Shown here: positions 12,306 through 24,099 of the stretch, piece after piece
Numbering within the stretch: the first letter of the stretch is position 1
How the letters are laid out: each line of letters starts with the position of its first letter
Assembly: GCA_013397695.1 (NCBI GenBank)
Contig: VYZI01000019.1
Coordinates: 3,829,693 to 3,893,692, forward strand
Reading direction: 5' to 3'
Origin: Centropus unirufus
Lineage: Eukaryota; Chordata; Aves; Cuculiformes; Centropidae
DNA length: 64,000 bases
The notes under the pieces: model-generated
What the model saw: only the letters and a program-made list of their open reading frames with translations
The model's database searches: none
Told to the model about the DNA's origin: nothing
Translations under genes and position numbers: made by a program

Positions 12306-13726
12306 GATCACCATAGAGTTATTTTGTATCAACATATGAAATATCCAAGAGTAGAGCTGAATTTGAAGTTGTTTCTCGGATTGGTTCCTCTGCTATAGGA
12401 AATAACAGACTAAGAGAAGATATGTAAATTGGGTAAACTACTACTGAGCTGTCTTTGCCTTTAGCTCCTTATGCTCAATGCTAACAGACGATGCTTAGTT
12501 TGCCCAGTCCTTTGGGTTTCCAAGTAGCTATTGGGAACAAGAGAGATCAAGCTGTAGTTTACCTCAGGTCATATGCGATGTCTATTTAATAAACACTTAT
12601 TACATGGAGAAATGATTTAACCTCTGCTAACATCTATGGTCATTTAATGAGACTTGCTGTAGTTCTGTAGTGTTAAAAGGTTCTGTCACAAAAGTGTTCA
12701 TGAGGGCTAGTCATCTTCTCATAGCCAGTCGCACACTTGTCCTTATTAAGTGGTGAGGGGGACATGAATTTCTGTGGCTCATCCTGGGCCTCAGTCCCCT
12801 AAGTACTCCTGCTTTAGAACTTATTTTCCATGTCATACTGGCTACATGTCTGAAAGCGGAGGCTTCCTCATAAGCACCACTCCCGCATGCTGTGTGTCCT
12901 AAATAGTGACTCTAGACTTCTTTGTCTACAATGACTTTCCTATATTGTGGCGAGTGAAATACTTGGTGAATATAACACTACCAGTACGTGACCATCCATA
13001 TTTATTAGAGAAAATGATGAAGAAGGTAGGAAGACGGAAAGAAACATCAGCAATACCAGCAGTCTCCTGGGTGTGATGGAACGCGCTTCACAGCAGCCTG
13101 TTCTTCTCTTCCTGATTTACAAAGTTATCAATTAAGAGACAAACCACAGGCAGCTCCTGTACAGCATCAGCTACAAAAAATAACTTATGCTCATGAAAAA
13201 TATTTATTCGCTGTTCTGGTGATTATGAATTCATAGTGAGATGAATTCTGTGCATCGGAGAAGGAATAGAAGTATACTGATAGAAAGTATGAGCTGTATA
13301 TTTAATGCCATTATTAATAATATGCAGTAAAGTATTTACAACCTGCACAAAAATAATTGAAGGAGAGCTTTGAGATGTTATGGAATGCGTATCATCTACA
13401 GAAGGAAAATAATTTATCTTCTGTATCATTGTATAAGCAGATCCTCCCTCAAGCTTGTTTGCTTAAGTGAATTATCTTAAGATGGTAGCAAACTAATAGG
13501 CTGGCATGTGGACCACCCCAAAAGGCAAATATATTATTCATGGGGAAATATTGACTTGAGCACTACACTTCATGGGGTCTGCCTTAAATTTGGAAAGGTG
13601 CCATTTATCTTTGACATAGTTTGATGTTTTCTAAATCTTACTGAGCACTGCCTTCTCTGGGATTTAGCTGGGCATTTGACCTCCCCAGCATTCCTGACTC
13701 TTTATCAGGAAGATTGTGTTTGAAAG
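12306..13726. other. Noncoding DNA, nothing recognised
   Basis: I see no gene, transposon or clear motif cluster. Short open frames translate to nothing familiar. Base composition matches the flanks. Confidence 0.5.
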
Positions 13727-13865
13727 GATTAATCTGTAATAGGTGTCCTCTAATGATTAATGTAATGGAAAGTTCTGGGGAAGACATTCAACACTTTTCA
13801 ATTAGAGAACTGTTGTTAACATTTTAATTAATTATCAGCAAGTTAGTCAATTAGGTATTATTATC
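13727..13865. promoter_or_regulatory. Homeodomain-motif cluster, candidate enhancer
   Basis: Within about 140 bases there are at least eight TAAT/ATTA cores: GATTAATC, TAATGATTAATG, TAATGG, CAATTAG twice and TTTTAATTAATTATC. Such clusters are common in vertebrate developmental enhancers that bind homeodomain proteins. AT-rich DNA also produces them by chance, and no conservation data are available here. Any target gene would lie outside the window. Confidence 0.25.
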
Positions 13866-14464
13866 CCTTTCAAACATGTTAGGTTTCCCTTCTCTCCACT
13901 CCCTGCTTTCACAGAATGTTAATTTAAGGGAAGTGGTCTTTCTTGGGAATTAAAGTGAATGCACCACTGGCAACATTCTCATTTCACAAAATTGGCAAGG
14001 GTGAAGTAAGTAAATTCCCAGCTTTAAATTGCCTTCTGCAGATGGTACAGTCTGCTCCCATGAGAGTAGCTTTGGGAAGCAGGAAGCATGGGGTATAGAG
14101 ATGGGAGAGACAGTGATCATCTGCTGAATCCCCTCACCTCTGCCCCATCCAAGTTATTTCAACTTGATCCTAGATGCCAGAGGTGGATGTGAGCAGGAAT
14201 GTTTCTATTCTATAGGCTGTTCTTCACAGACGCTATCTTGCCCTGTCTGGAAAGAAAGTCTTTGGTGTGGAGGCCCCAAATTTCATTTGGATCCAGCTTA
14301 AGCTTCGATGAGGGAAGTACAGCTATTTGCAGGACATTGAATGGAACGGTGTGGATGGTTCTTAAGGGGGGATGAGCAGCAGGGAAGGGGCTGTCCTCCA
14401 TTGCTGTCTTCCCTGTTCATTTCTGCTAGAAGTATTTTATGTTGTGCGTTTATGTAGCCTTAAT

Positions 14465-14480
14465 AAAGAAAGAAAGAAAG
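14465..14480. repeat. (AAAG)4 microsatellite
   Basis: Four exact AAAG units. It is too short to be notable but could be polymorphic. Confidence 0.8.
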
Positions 14481-17400
14481 CACCCACTGCCCTCCAAGGA
14501 CAGAATATAATAAGACTGATTTAAAAAAGAGTATTTTTTAGTCTCATACCCCCTCCCCTGCCTGAAGAGAAAACCACCCAAAAGACACCACCCAAACCCA
14601 ACCACCTCTGTGTCTATTTGTATTTCTCTTCTGTTGCCACTGTCTGGGAGAGGTGGTAGGAAAGACAATGTTTTGTTCCCTTTTTGCAGAATTTTCGAAA
14701 AAAGAGGGATTTCACTTATTTCCCAGTGTTTTAAGTGATTTCCCAGTTCACAAGGTTTCATGTCAGTGGAGATGAATTCTGCAAGATCCATACATACTTT
14801 TTCCTTCCTGTGCAATGATACAGTGCCATTCCAAATCCTGTGGATGAGTGGGAAGCTTCTAGCCTTTAGTTGCAGCTAGTAGTTATGATCAAGGACTTGG
14901 TGTTCCTTCAGGATAAGGGAACACCACCCCCTCCTGCCCTCCCTATGTGTTTGCTTTAACAGCTATAACTTTTGCTGTAGAATTAGTTTCTGGGGAGTAA
15001 TAACGTTAAGTGAGAGATAAACATTGTAGGTATTCTTTTTTGTGGTTTGTTTTTTCTCTACATCCAGATACTTCTCTCCTCTTTTTGAACAGTTTCATCT
15101 ACTTTTAGGGCCTGGTTTCATTTTCTTCTACTGGAAAAATTAATATAAGAAATCAAATTACTTAGATGATCTTTTTTTAATAAATGTATTTGCACATATG
15201 AAAAAAGGTTTCCTGCTAGGCCCTTCCTTTTTTTTCCCTTGTGCCTTAAGTTTTAGCTTAAAATAGAAACCCTTGTCTTAAATACAAAGCAAAACACTGT
15301 TTGCCTTTTTTCTTCCATGTCGTTGCTTAAGGGTAAAAGTGTATCAGGATGATCTATTGTGGGCATTTAAGTAAATCTACCTTCAATTTATATTCTGCTC
15401 TTTTATCAGTAGAACATTTCCCACGGCCTTATCAAAGCAATTTAAAAATACGCAAAGTATTGTCAGGTTCCACGCAGAAGAATAAAAGGATTACTGAATT
15501 ATTCGAAGTGTAACTGTAGTGGAGGGTCTTTTTCTGGCCCTGTCATTTTTCTTCATGGTGTATATAAATGGCTGACTAGCTGCCTCTGTCCTAGTCTTAC
15601 ATACTGACCTTCCTGTGCTGACAAAGAGGTTCCTTACTCATTTGACAGAGACCTTTTCAATGAGATCTCTTCTATGCCACACAATATTAATGGCATAGCA
15701 ACAAATAATAAATGCTCTCCGAGACAGCTGGCTTGTTTCATGAGCACTGGATTTGCCAAGGGTGGCTCCCATACATTGCTCGGTGGGACGTAAATGCTCA
15801 TGCTGGCAAGTACAGCCTGATCTTTTAAGAAGAAAAGGCATTTGACTTTCCTTGAAGATCTGTAAGCTGAGGATACTTATATGAGAGATAATAAAGGCTC
15901 CATAAATTGTTGCTTGCCATGCAGATGTACATTATCTATGGTGTCATATGGCCTATGAAATAGAGCAGAGATTTTTAGACCAAAGGTATGTGGAATCTCC
16001 AGCTGAACAGCAATTTTAGCATGTGTGCAAGGTAGTCTGTACCTAAACCTCTGGCATGTGTTGAAGAATAAGCAGGAAGTTGTTATTTTGACTTCTTAGC
16101 TCTGTGGAGTGGTCAGTTGAATCTCATTTGAAATGGTCAGCAATGTGAAATTTTTGCAGATAGAAAAAGGGGCTGTTTCAAAGACTGCATATAAAACCAG
16201 AAATGATTGCATCTGTTTTATGAATATGGTGGGAAGGAACAAATGAGTAAACCCATTGCTATTAAGTTATGATGGGTGGTTGGAGGAAATATCTCTATGT
16301 AGCTGAATGACCCACGGTCATTTATAACTTGCTTAGCTGGTTATAAAATCTAACAGATCATAATAGGTATAAATTTAAAACAAAACCCTCTCTGCCTGTT
16401 GCTGACAATTAGAGCAGTGTATCATTAACAAAACCCGTTGCAGGAGACACATAGGCATTTATCACAGGATAATAAGCAACTCTCTCCTGTGCAGCAGTAC
16501 AGAAGCCCTGCTTATATGCCTTTGTGCAGGATCTTATGCTTGGTAATAATCCAAATTTGTTTCAGAAGTACTTTTGAAAAAAAAAACCATTTTCTGGTTT
16601 CTCCCACCTAAACACATTGGCTCTCTGTTTCCCTCACAGGCTGCCTTGGAGGGGGAGAGGAGAGTCTGTTTGCAAATATGCTAATCACCACATTTTAAAT
16701 AATCTAGTGTTGGGTTTTTTCCTCCTGAAAGTTTCTTGCAAAGGCAGTGTTTGTGTTCCTTATGGCTCTGTGTAGGGGTTGTCTGGTCTTTTCATGGTTC
16801 AGCCCATAAGTTTCATATTTTCTGCAAGAGGAGAGCCATGGGGCTGAGGCAGAGGGAGATAGCACAGACTAGTGACTGAGTTCCTCTGGTTACCTAGACT
16901 CTCCCTGAAACCTAATTAAATTGAGCACCATATGTTATATCTAGGAGCTGTTACATCTGTCTGACTGGCACAAACTCTGGTGTATGTGGTTGGACTTTCT
17001 TCCAAGCCCAGCACAATCCTGTTTGTGTATAGATACTTGTATTAAAGGCAATGAATTTAGTTGAACTGTGAATGCTCCTGTACAAAAGAACTTCAAAATA
17101 CTTCCAGGACAGGAGGCCTTTCCAGAGAGCAGAACTAGAGTGGATCAGACTACGTGTGTTAAAGCCACTTGCGTAGATGGAGCAGCAGAGGTTGGTGGTT
17201 GCAAGTGAGGATGTGCTGCTGTTACTAAAGTGCTGTTGCACAGGTTATACAATGTCAGTAATGTTTGTGGCTGACATGCTTCCTTGTCTGATACTGGGAA
17301 AAACAGCAGTCATTGGTAGTTGATTGCACAGAGGCCTTGTATTATTCCTTACCCAAAGCTCTTCCAAAACGTATCTCCGTCACTGGAAAGAGGTAAGGAG

Positions 17401-18013
17401 CTGAGAGTGCTGCTTTGCAGTTCATCTCCTCAGGGGCCTTAGCCTACACTTTCTGAAATGCTTCCCTCGTAGGAATTTCACTGAACAGTCTTTGGGAGGA
17501 AAGAAAACAGAGGTGGAGATGATGTTGTGGGAGGAGCTTGCACGTGTGGCAGCCGTGTCTGAGGAAGAGCCACCTGACCTACCTCCTCTTTAGATTTCAG
17601 ATCTGTGCAGCATTCTGTGTAATGAGAGGGAATGACCCAGTTGAGTCTCATGAGCCTTTACTTGCTGTTTCCTGCAAGTCTGGCAGCCAGACAATGCATT
17701 TCAAGAACCTATTGTACTCTCCTTTTGTAGCTGTGTGCATTAACAATGAGTGCACTGAAATGTTTTGGCACTTCTTCACAGTATCTGTCCTCTGTCCCTT
17801 TTCACCTGAATGCTGCTTCTGCACAATAAGTTAATTGCTTAATGTGATCTTTATTGTTTAGCTCTTGAGCTTGAAAATCTGGGCAAGAGATGTAACTACA
17901 TGCGTGGGTGTAGATGGATTGTGAGAACATGAACTTTGCCATGGGAAGAGAGGCTGCTAAATCCTGTTCCCTTAACTGTTGTCTGTGTTGGGGTTGGCTG
18001 ATCCAAGACGAGA

Positions 18014-18025
18014 TTTTTTTTTTTT
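18014..18025. repeat. Poly(T) run
   Basis: Twelve consecutive T on the + strand. No retroposon body is visible on either side, so this is best treated as a homopolymer. Confidence 0.8.
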
Positions 18026-20054
18026 GTATGGTTGGCAGGACAGGGTCAAGAGATCATGCCTCCCTACATCTTTGGATAATATTGGGTTGTTGTATCATGT
18101 ATCTCTAATACACGTGAAGATATCATGTATTATGATTCCACTGTAGATATGATTCTGCCAGCCACCAAGGCAAAGCAAACCAAACAGCCAAGAAAACATC
18201 CTGAACACAGTGAAGTCACGTAGGCATCCCCTGTGGTGCAGTGCCTTGCTTTCAGTAAAGAGGAAAAGACAAGTGGATACTTTCCTCCTTAATCTGTGAT
18301 CTATTTATCCATTAGTGGAACGGCTTCATGCTGAGCACAAAGGTTATTCTGATGGATCCAAGGGTCCACAGGTTTAACGCAGGATAGGTTTGGGCATGTG
18401 ATCTCCAGTTCAGTAATATCAGGACTGAGGCAATTGACATAACAGCTTCTTGCTTTCCAGAAAGATGTCCCTAATTAAACTTATATGGGAAGGTTTTCAG
18501 AAATAAATTTAAAATACAAGAATAGAATAGACCATATTTGTGTTGTCTTTTCCTCTCCTCATCTCCTTCTCTTCCCACGCATTTTCCTCTGGCTTTTCTG
18601 TTTTTCTTTCCAAATATCACCCTAGCCTATGAAGTTTGTAAACATTAAATTGAAGTGGTGATGCAGCTCTACAGGGGCGGGGGAAGTGGGAGGATTGGTT
18701 ATAAGGTTGCTTTGAACCAACCAACCTGGTATTGCTGTAATGAAGAAAAATGGAGTGGCTTTAATTATGTTGCATAGAGTAATTTGGCAGTGAAATTATT
18801 TTGAGGAAAAATCTACTCCCAAATCGCTAGTGAGCCAAAAAAAACAGGTAATGAAGAAAGAAGATTAAAAATGATCATTGTGGGGAATATATTTCAGCCC
18901 CTGCATGAATAAAAGAAAGTTATGAAATACAGATATACAAGCAGGTGAAGGCAGTTCACAGCATCTTCAGGTATACATCAAGTAGTCTTGCTGTCATAAA
19001 TTTTACAGCACCTTTTGCCACTCTGGGTATTTAACTTGCAGATGAATTACTTTTTGCTTGTGTCAGATGCATCATATGTGGATAATATTTATGCAAATAA
19101 GAAGCTATTCTCCATGATTTTATTTTAGGGCTTGATATTTGAAATAATGTCTCTGTACTGGTTTGATTTTCTACCTTTGACTTGGCGCTGCTCTTCCAGG
19201 GGAGAGGGGTTTGGATGCATTTTGATAAACAATGCTGAAATGACAGATTTAGGCTTTAAATGAAATTGTGTTCCATAAACTGTGAAACAAAGAGTCATAA
19301 CTTACCCTTAGCTACATACATTTCAGGGAAAATTATCTTTCATGCTTTGGTCTACACTGTATCATTTTACTGAGTGGCCTCGTGTGCAGTATCAATCAAA
19401 CCCAGTGAAGATGGGCGAGAATCTCATTTAAAATCAGAGAATACAAATCATAGATTCATCTGCCTGGTGGGAAGGAAAATGTTTCATGAGTCCCAGTTTC
19501 TCCAATTACAACTGAATTATTTTTGTAGAACTCCAGAGAAGAAACTCTTGCAGTCTTGGTTCTCCTTCCCACCCCCTGCCTGTGCCTCGTAAACATCTGA
19601 GCCTGGGAAAACCAGAATGATGAAGTTTTACTTTCCAGTAGGGTAGGTATATTAACCCTTGACCCAGGATGGTGGTCATGTCAGGTACCCACACCACCTC
19701 ACTATGGTCCCCAAGGTGTTATGGAGAGTTCATAGCCAGGAATCTATGTGGCAGATCCATTTATTCTCACTCCTATCGTGATCGGGGGCTGCATCCAGGG
19801 ATAGGCTGGCAAGGGGAGAAGGCAGATGAAGGAGGAATGCTGCCCATTCCTGTTCACTGTCAAACCCTGCCAGCAGCAGTTGGCAGGGAGTTCACCCTGT
19901 GCCCTGAAGTTTTTTGTGAAGGACTATCCTCATGGGCTGGCCAGAGGATTCCCCAACAAAATTGTTTCAGGCTTCCAGTTCCCCAATTGCCCATCATCTG
20001 CTGTACTCTATGCAGAAGGAAATAAAACAGAAGGAAGAAATTTGTTCTGAGAAC

Positions 20055-20071
20055 ATTTATTTATTTATTTA
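20055..20071. repeat. (ATTT)4 tract
   Basis: Four ATTT units followed by ACAG. In RNA of this strand the overlapping AUUUA pentamers would form an AU-rich instability element, but there is no sign of a transcript here. It is most simply a microsatellite. Confidence 0.75.
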
Positions 20072-20868
20072 CAGCTGGAGTGAGAAATTGTGTCAGATGG
20101 GGAATCTTTATGCAGGGCTGTGCTTCTCTCTAAATACAGTTCTGTTTTCCAGTCATAGCTTATTGTCTCTTGCTTGATATTTGTAGCTATATCAGTGTGT
20201 TGCCAGGGAAATAAGGCTTCTGATGTGATAAATTCTGTGTTAGAACTTCAGTCCCAAGATAAATGAGATCAGAGATTGAAGAGAGGAAAACATTTTTTTT
20301 TAAATGCTAGTGGTGGTGCTAATGAGCAGAAGTAGGAGGGGAGTTAACTCCTGCGGGTGAACTCCGAAGTGGGAGGCCTTGCAGAGCTTGTGAGAGTCTA
20401 TAAACCTTTTCCCCTTTTATTTCTTCAGCTGAAAAGAAGTTTTTAATGATTGTCCAGAATACAGAATAGTGAACTTCTTTGGAATATCTGTGGTGGCTGC
20501 ATGAGTGAGAAGAAATAAAAAAGCTATATATTGTTCCTCTTCACCCAAGCACTGGTTTCCCAATCTGGCTTCCAACTGGGCTCCAGTTTGCTGGGCAAGA
20601 AAAGCTGGTGATTGTGATATGATACATCTAATGTGCACTGAGCACTTAGACACTGTTGTGAACTGCTAATGATGAAAATACAAATCATGATGATTAAAAA
20701 AAAATATTAAAAAGTCACTTCTTAATGAAGGTTTCGATGGCAGTGTCCTTGCACCTACTAAATCTCTGTATGGCTGCTCTGCCTATAACTACCTGCTGAG
20801 TTGATTGTACAGGAGGTTTTACAGTCATGTAGCTTTAGATGCTAAACCTCTTGATTTCTGTCTCCTAG

Positions 20869-20897
20869 AGTTCTTTCCAGCCGAAAGTTCTTTCCAG
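20869..20897 (+). repeat. Spaced direct repeat, 12-bp unit
   Basis: AGTTCTTTCCAG occurs at 20869-20880 and again at 20886-20897, followed by a partial third copy (AGTTCTTTTC). It looks like a local slippage duplication in pyrimidine-rich DNA. Confidence 0.65.
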
Positions 20898-23270
20898 TTC
20901 TTTTCTCTCTACCTTGTCGCCAATTTCTAATATTGTAAGAGGAAAGACTTAGGATAAGATGTAGTGAAATGGAATTATGAAGTCCATACTTTGCACTTTT
21001 CTGTGTTTTTTATTTTAAAGTTCTTAACCACTTTCCTGCTGTTTTCTACAGAAACTGTATTACATGACAGTAAAACAATGTCACAGCCTTGGATTTTGTA
21101 GGAAAGAGATTGGTGTTTCTGTGGCTGTTAAGAAAGCTGCTATATTTTTTCCGTTGCCTCCATTCCTATTGCCTTTGTTATCCAGCTTGGCCTGAGCAGT
21201 CTTGTACAAGAGACAAGGAGAGGAATGGTGTCACTTTGTAAGATGTCTTTCCCGGGTGGGCTTCTAGTCTCATTTTTGTCCCCCATCTGCTTGCTCCAGA
21301 CACCTGTGGGAGACCAAAAGGGACAGTCTGCTCCAGGCTACTTTGATTCTAACTGCAGAGGAGGTTAGAACAAATCTGATTTGTGCTACCACAGGCTCAT
21401 TTTTCATTCCTGAAATTTCCCTTAGGAAATACATGGTCTTATTTCTTTCAGATTTGTAGAAGCTTTTCCTGCCATGTTTCTGTCTTGATGTCTTTCCTAG
21501 CTCCTATTCCGACTGCTGCAGTGTTTGGGAGCTGACAAAGCAAAGGCAAGCCAAGAAAATCTCTTGGAATTCTCTTCTCTTAGAGCTCTGCTGCCTGGTC
21601 TCTGGTCACTGCCGGCCATTAACTTATTAATATAACTGCAGGTGAATCAGACCCTGAAATGGCTGAGAAGCAGATATTGTCAAGTGCTGTTTGCTTTGCT
21701 TAGGACACTTTAGCTGCTTCGTTTGGCTCAGCTCTTCTGACCCACCTGGAAGGGGGAATGCCTGTGGCTTCAGGGAGACTGCATGAGTGACAGATGCCTG
21801 CAAGATAAACTGGACGCTTAAAGAATTGAGTGTGGTGCTCCTGTGATCTTGCCCCCAGCCTTTGATGGAGCAAGTTCAGGGGAAGCCTGTGAGGCTGCTA
21901 TTCGATATTTTTTGGTGGTACTGTGCCTCAAACTGATTTTCATTTTAGAATTTTTTGAGATTTTCACATTCTCCCTTCATTTCCGGTCCTGATTCTGGAC
22001 TCTGGGAAAGGTGATATTTTTTGCCCCTTTTATTATATTGTATTTCAAAATGTCATTATGCTCTCTTTAGACTGTAAGCAGTAAGGAACGGGCTGCTTGC
22101 TGCTGCCTTTGCTGTCTATTGTTAAGTAGCCCTGGCTCTGATAATACTCCTAAACATGGATTTACCAATCTAAAATCTGCAAAAATATGTCACTTTCCCT
22201 TGCGCTAGTGTGGGGACACTGCCAGCCTTTAATATTCTTATCTCTTTATCCAGGAACCTCCTTGAGGCTGGTGGGAGCTCCTAGCAAAAGACTCTGCAGT
22301 GCTCCAAGCAAGCAGCCCCTGTACTCTGAGACCTCTTGACATTTTTGTCATGTTGGTAATACCAGAATTTTCGGTCTATGTGGAGATGATCCCTTAGTCG
22401 TCTGCTTAGTTACATCAGAAAAACTATAGAAGCCAAGATGCTCTACATCCCACTCCATAGCACATTGGGAACCAGCTGTTGGATACATGTGGATGCAGAA
22501 GTCCTTTCCTCTTTAATTCCTGGCTTTTTGTGCAGGTATAATGAAATGTGCTCATAGCCTATATCAGTGTGAGAATGTGGATTTTCAGAACTGAGATGGA
22601 AATCCCATTTTAAATATAATGGGAGGGGAACATCTGTGAAAAATCATAGGAATGACTTTACCATCTGCCCCTCTAGAAGGAAATTGCTGATGTTCTTATT
22701 TTAAAGCAGATAAATCTTTGAGTGCTGCAATGTTTACATATTTAAATGCAGATTTGAAATGGAAGAAGTGACTAATTAATTTAGCTCAACCTCTTAACAT
22801 TTGCATTGTGTTTCATTTTACTTGAACATTTTGTTCACAGGGTTAGTGATTTTTACCACAGCTCAGATGATACTTTTAAGTAGTTTTATCCCTAGGAGGG
22901 CTAAATAGTAAGAAGACTGTATGGGAAAGGGGATGTATGGGATCTTGCTAAGAATCTGAGAAGAAAAGGCTCTGATTTTACTCTACTGCATTGCCTCTGC
23001 ATTTCAAAGGGCATGTTTTTTTTTTCTTTACACAAGTGTGGGACTAGAACTACACTCACCTTGCAGCTCTTAACTCAAGTGAGAATAAACCTCAACATTA
23101 TGGCTGTGAGCTGATGACGTCTGTGTGAGGGAAGTCTGGGAAGGTACTTCTCAAAGTTGATAGCATTACAAAATTGAGAGAGGGCAGACAGCCCGTAGGT
23201 CATTATCTTCTCTGCTAAGATATTTCCAAGCTACCTGTTTTGGGGAGGGGATTATCTTTAGTCTGTCTTT

Positions 23271-23322
23271 AAAAAACAAAAACAAAAAACAAAACCACAA
23301 ACAAAAAACAAAACCAAAACAC
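23271..23322. repeat. A/C-only low-complexity tract
   Basis: All 52 bases are A or C on the + strand, arranged as irregular CAAAAA and CAAAA units. It resembles a decayed (CAAAA)n simple repeat. No SINE or LINE body flanks it. Confidence 0.8.
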
Positions 23323-23901
23323 TTTCACCATTTTGCAGTTCCACCTGTAAATCTCATTGCCTGTATGAAATATAATTAAACATAGGTTTTCTGTTTGACC
23401 TATTTTTTTTCCCACTAATTTGCTCCTTTTCTTCTGAACTATGTCCATCTCATGTGTTCTGTAGAGAGAGCACTTTTGCCTTTTTATTTAAGTGTCATGA
23501 ATCACAGTAAGCAAATAATTTCTTCTCCGGTGCTTACACTTCTCAAATATTTATATTAATGACTGTGACTGTTTATCAGCCCGCAGATGCCCCCATGTAC
23601 GCTTCTAGCTAACCTCTTTCCCCATTCCTTTAAACTTTGTGTGTCCTATTCCTTCCTCCTCTGACCTCCAGTCCAAACAGCATCTAATGTGAATGCAAGT
23701 GGGATTGTATGAGGCCATTGTGCTTTTACTTGTCCTGACGTGAAGGGTACCTGAATCACATATCCCCCCCAGTTCTGTTAGATGGATGTAGAGGGTCAGT
23801 CTTGTGGGTACCAGTGTAGTAATAACTTTATATTTTTCCTCTCTAAAATGAAAGAAGAGATTCCTACCCTGATGTCAATGCTATCTGATGTTTGTCTTTA
23901 G
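23323..23901. other. Noncoding DNA, nothing recognised
   Basis: AT-rich sequence between the A/C tract and the exon-like segment at 23902. No motif or open frame stands out. Confidence 0.5.
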
Positions 23902-24030
23902 GTGCATAAATTTCCTGCAATCAAAAATGCAGAAAAGGTCAGTGTACCTGTAGAGCAAAATGCACTAGAAACTTGTAAAATCAGCGTTATTTGGGCAAGA
24001 ATCTTCTTTTGGCTCTTAGCTCTTCTGAGG
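23902..24030 (+). other. Exon-like open segment (unproven)
   Basis: The segment is preceded by a pyrimidine tract ending in TTTGTCTTTAG and followed by AGG/GTAAGT, a close match to the donor consensus. It is 129 bases, exactly 43 codons, and open throughout in phase 0. An in-frame TAG sits in the acceptor itself, so the open frame starts at the splice boundary. The translation has a hydrophobic end (about residues 28-42) and no similarity I recognise. It could be an exon of a long gene or a noncoding RNA, or a chance pair of splice-like sites, which are frequent in vertebrate introns. Confidence 0.15.
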
Positions 24031-24064
24031 GTAAGTTCTTTTTGGCTTGGGTTATTTCTTACTC

Positions 24065-24088
24065 ATGTAAGAGATCATGTAAGAGACC
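24065..24088 (+). repeat. Tandem duplication of a 12-bp unit
   Basis: ATGTAAGAGATC is followed directly by ATGTAAGAGACC, differing at one base. It lies just after the donor-like site at 24031. It is probably replication slippage. Confidence 0.75.
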
Positions 24089-24099
24089 ATGACAGGTAA

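Larger units (their letters stand above)
13866..23270. other. Noncoding DNA with scattered simple repeats
   Basis: About 9.4 kb with no recognised gene. Small items are (AAAG)4 at 14465-14480, a run of twelve T at 18014-18025, an interrupted G-rich patch near 18674-18692, an (ATTT)4 run at 20055-20071 and a spaced duplication at 20869-20897. The 118-codon + frame at 19669 and the 121-codon minus frame at 14450-14815 give no recognisable protein. A sequence near 19441-19480 weakly recalls a reversed CR1 end but is too diverged to call. Confidence 0.5.

Noticed and set aside
16500..16545. Partner MITE end (TTTGTGCAGGATCTTATGC)
   Set aside because: Too short and diverged, and 29 kb from the other candidate.
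19441..19480. Second CR1 end in reverse orientation
   Set aside because: CAGAGAATACAAATCATAGATTC resembles the reversed CR1 terminus, but the following bases do not continue the expected pattern.
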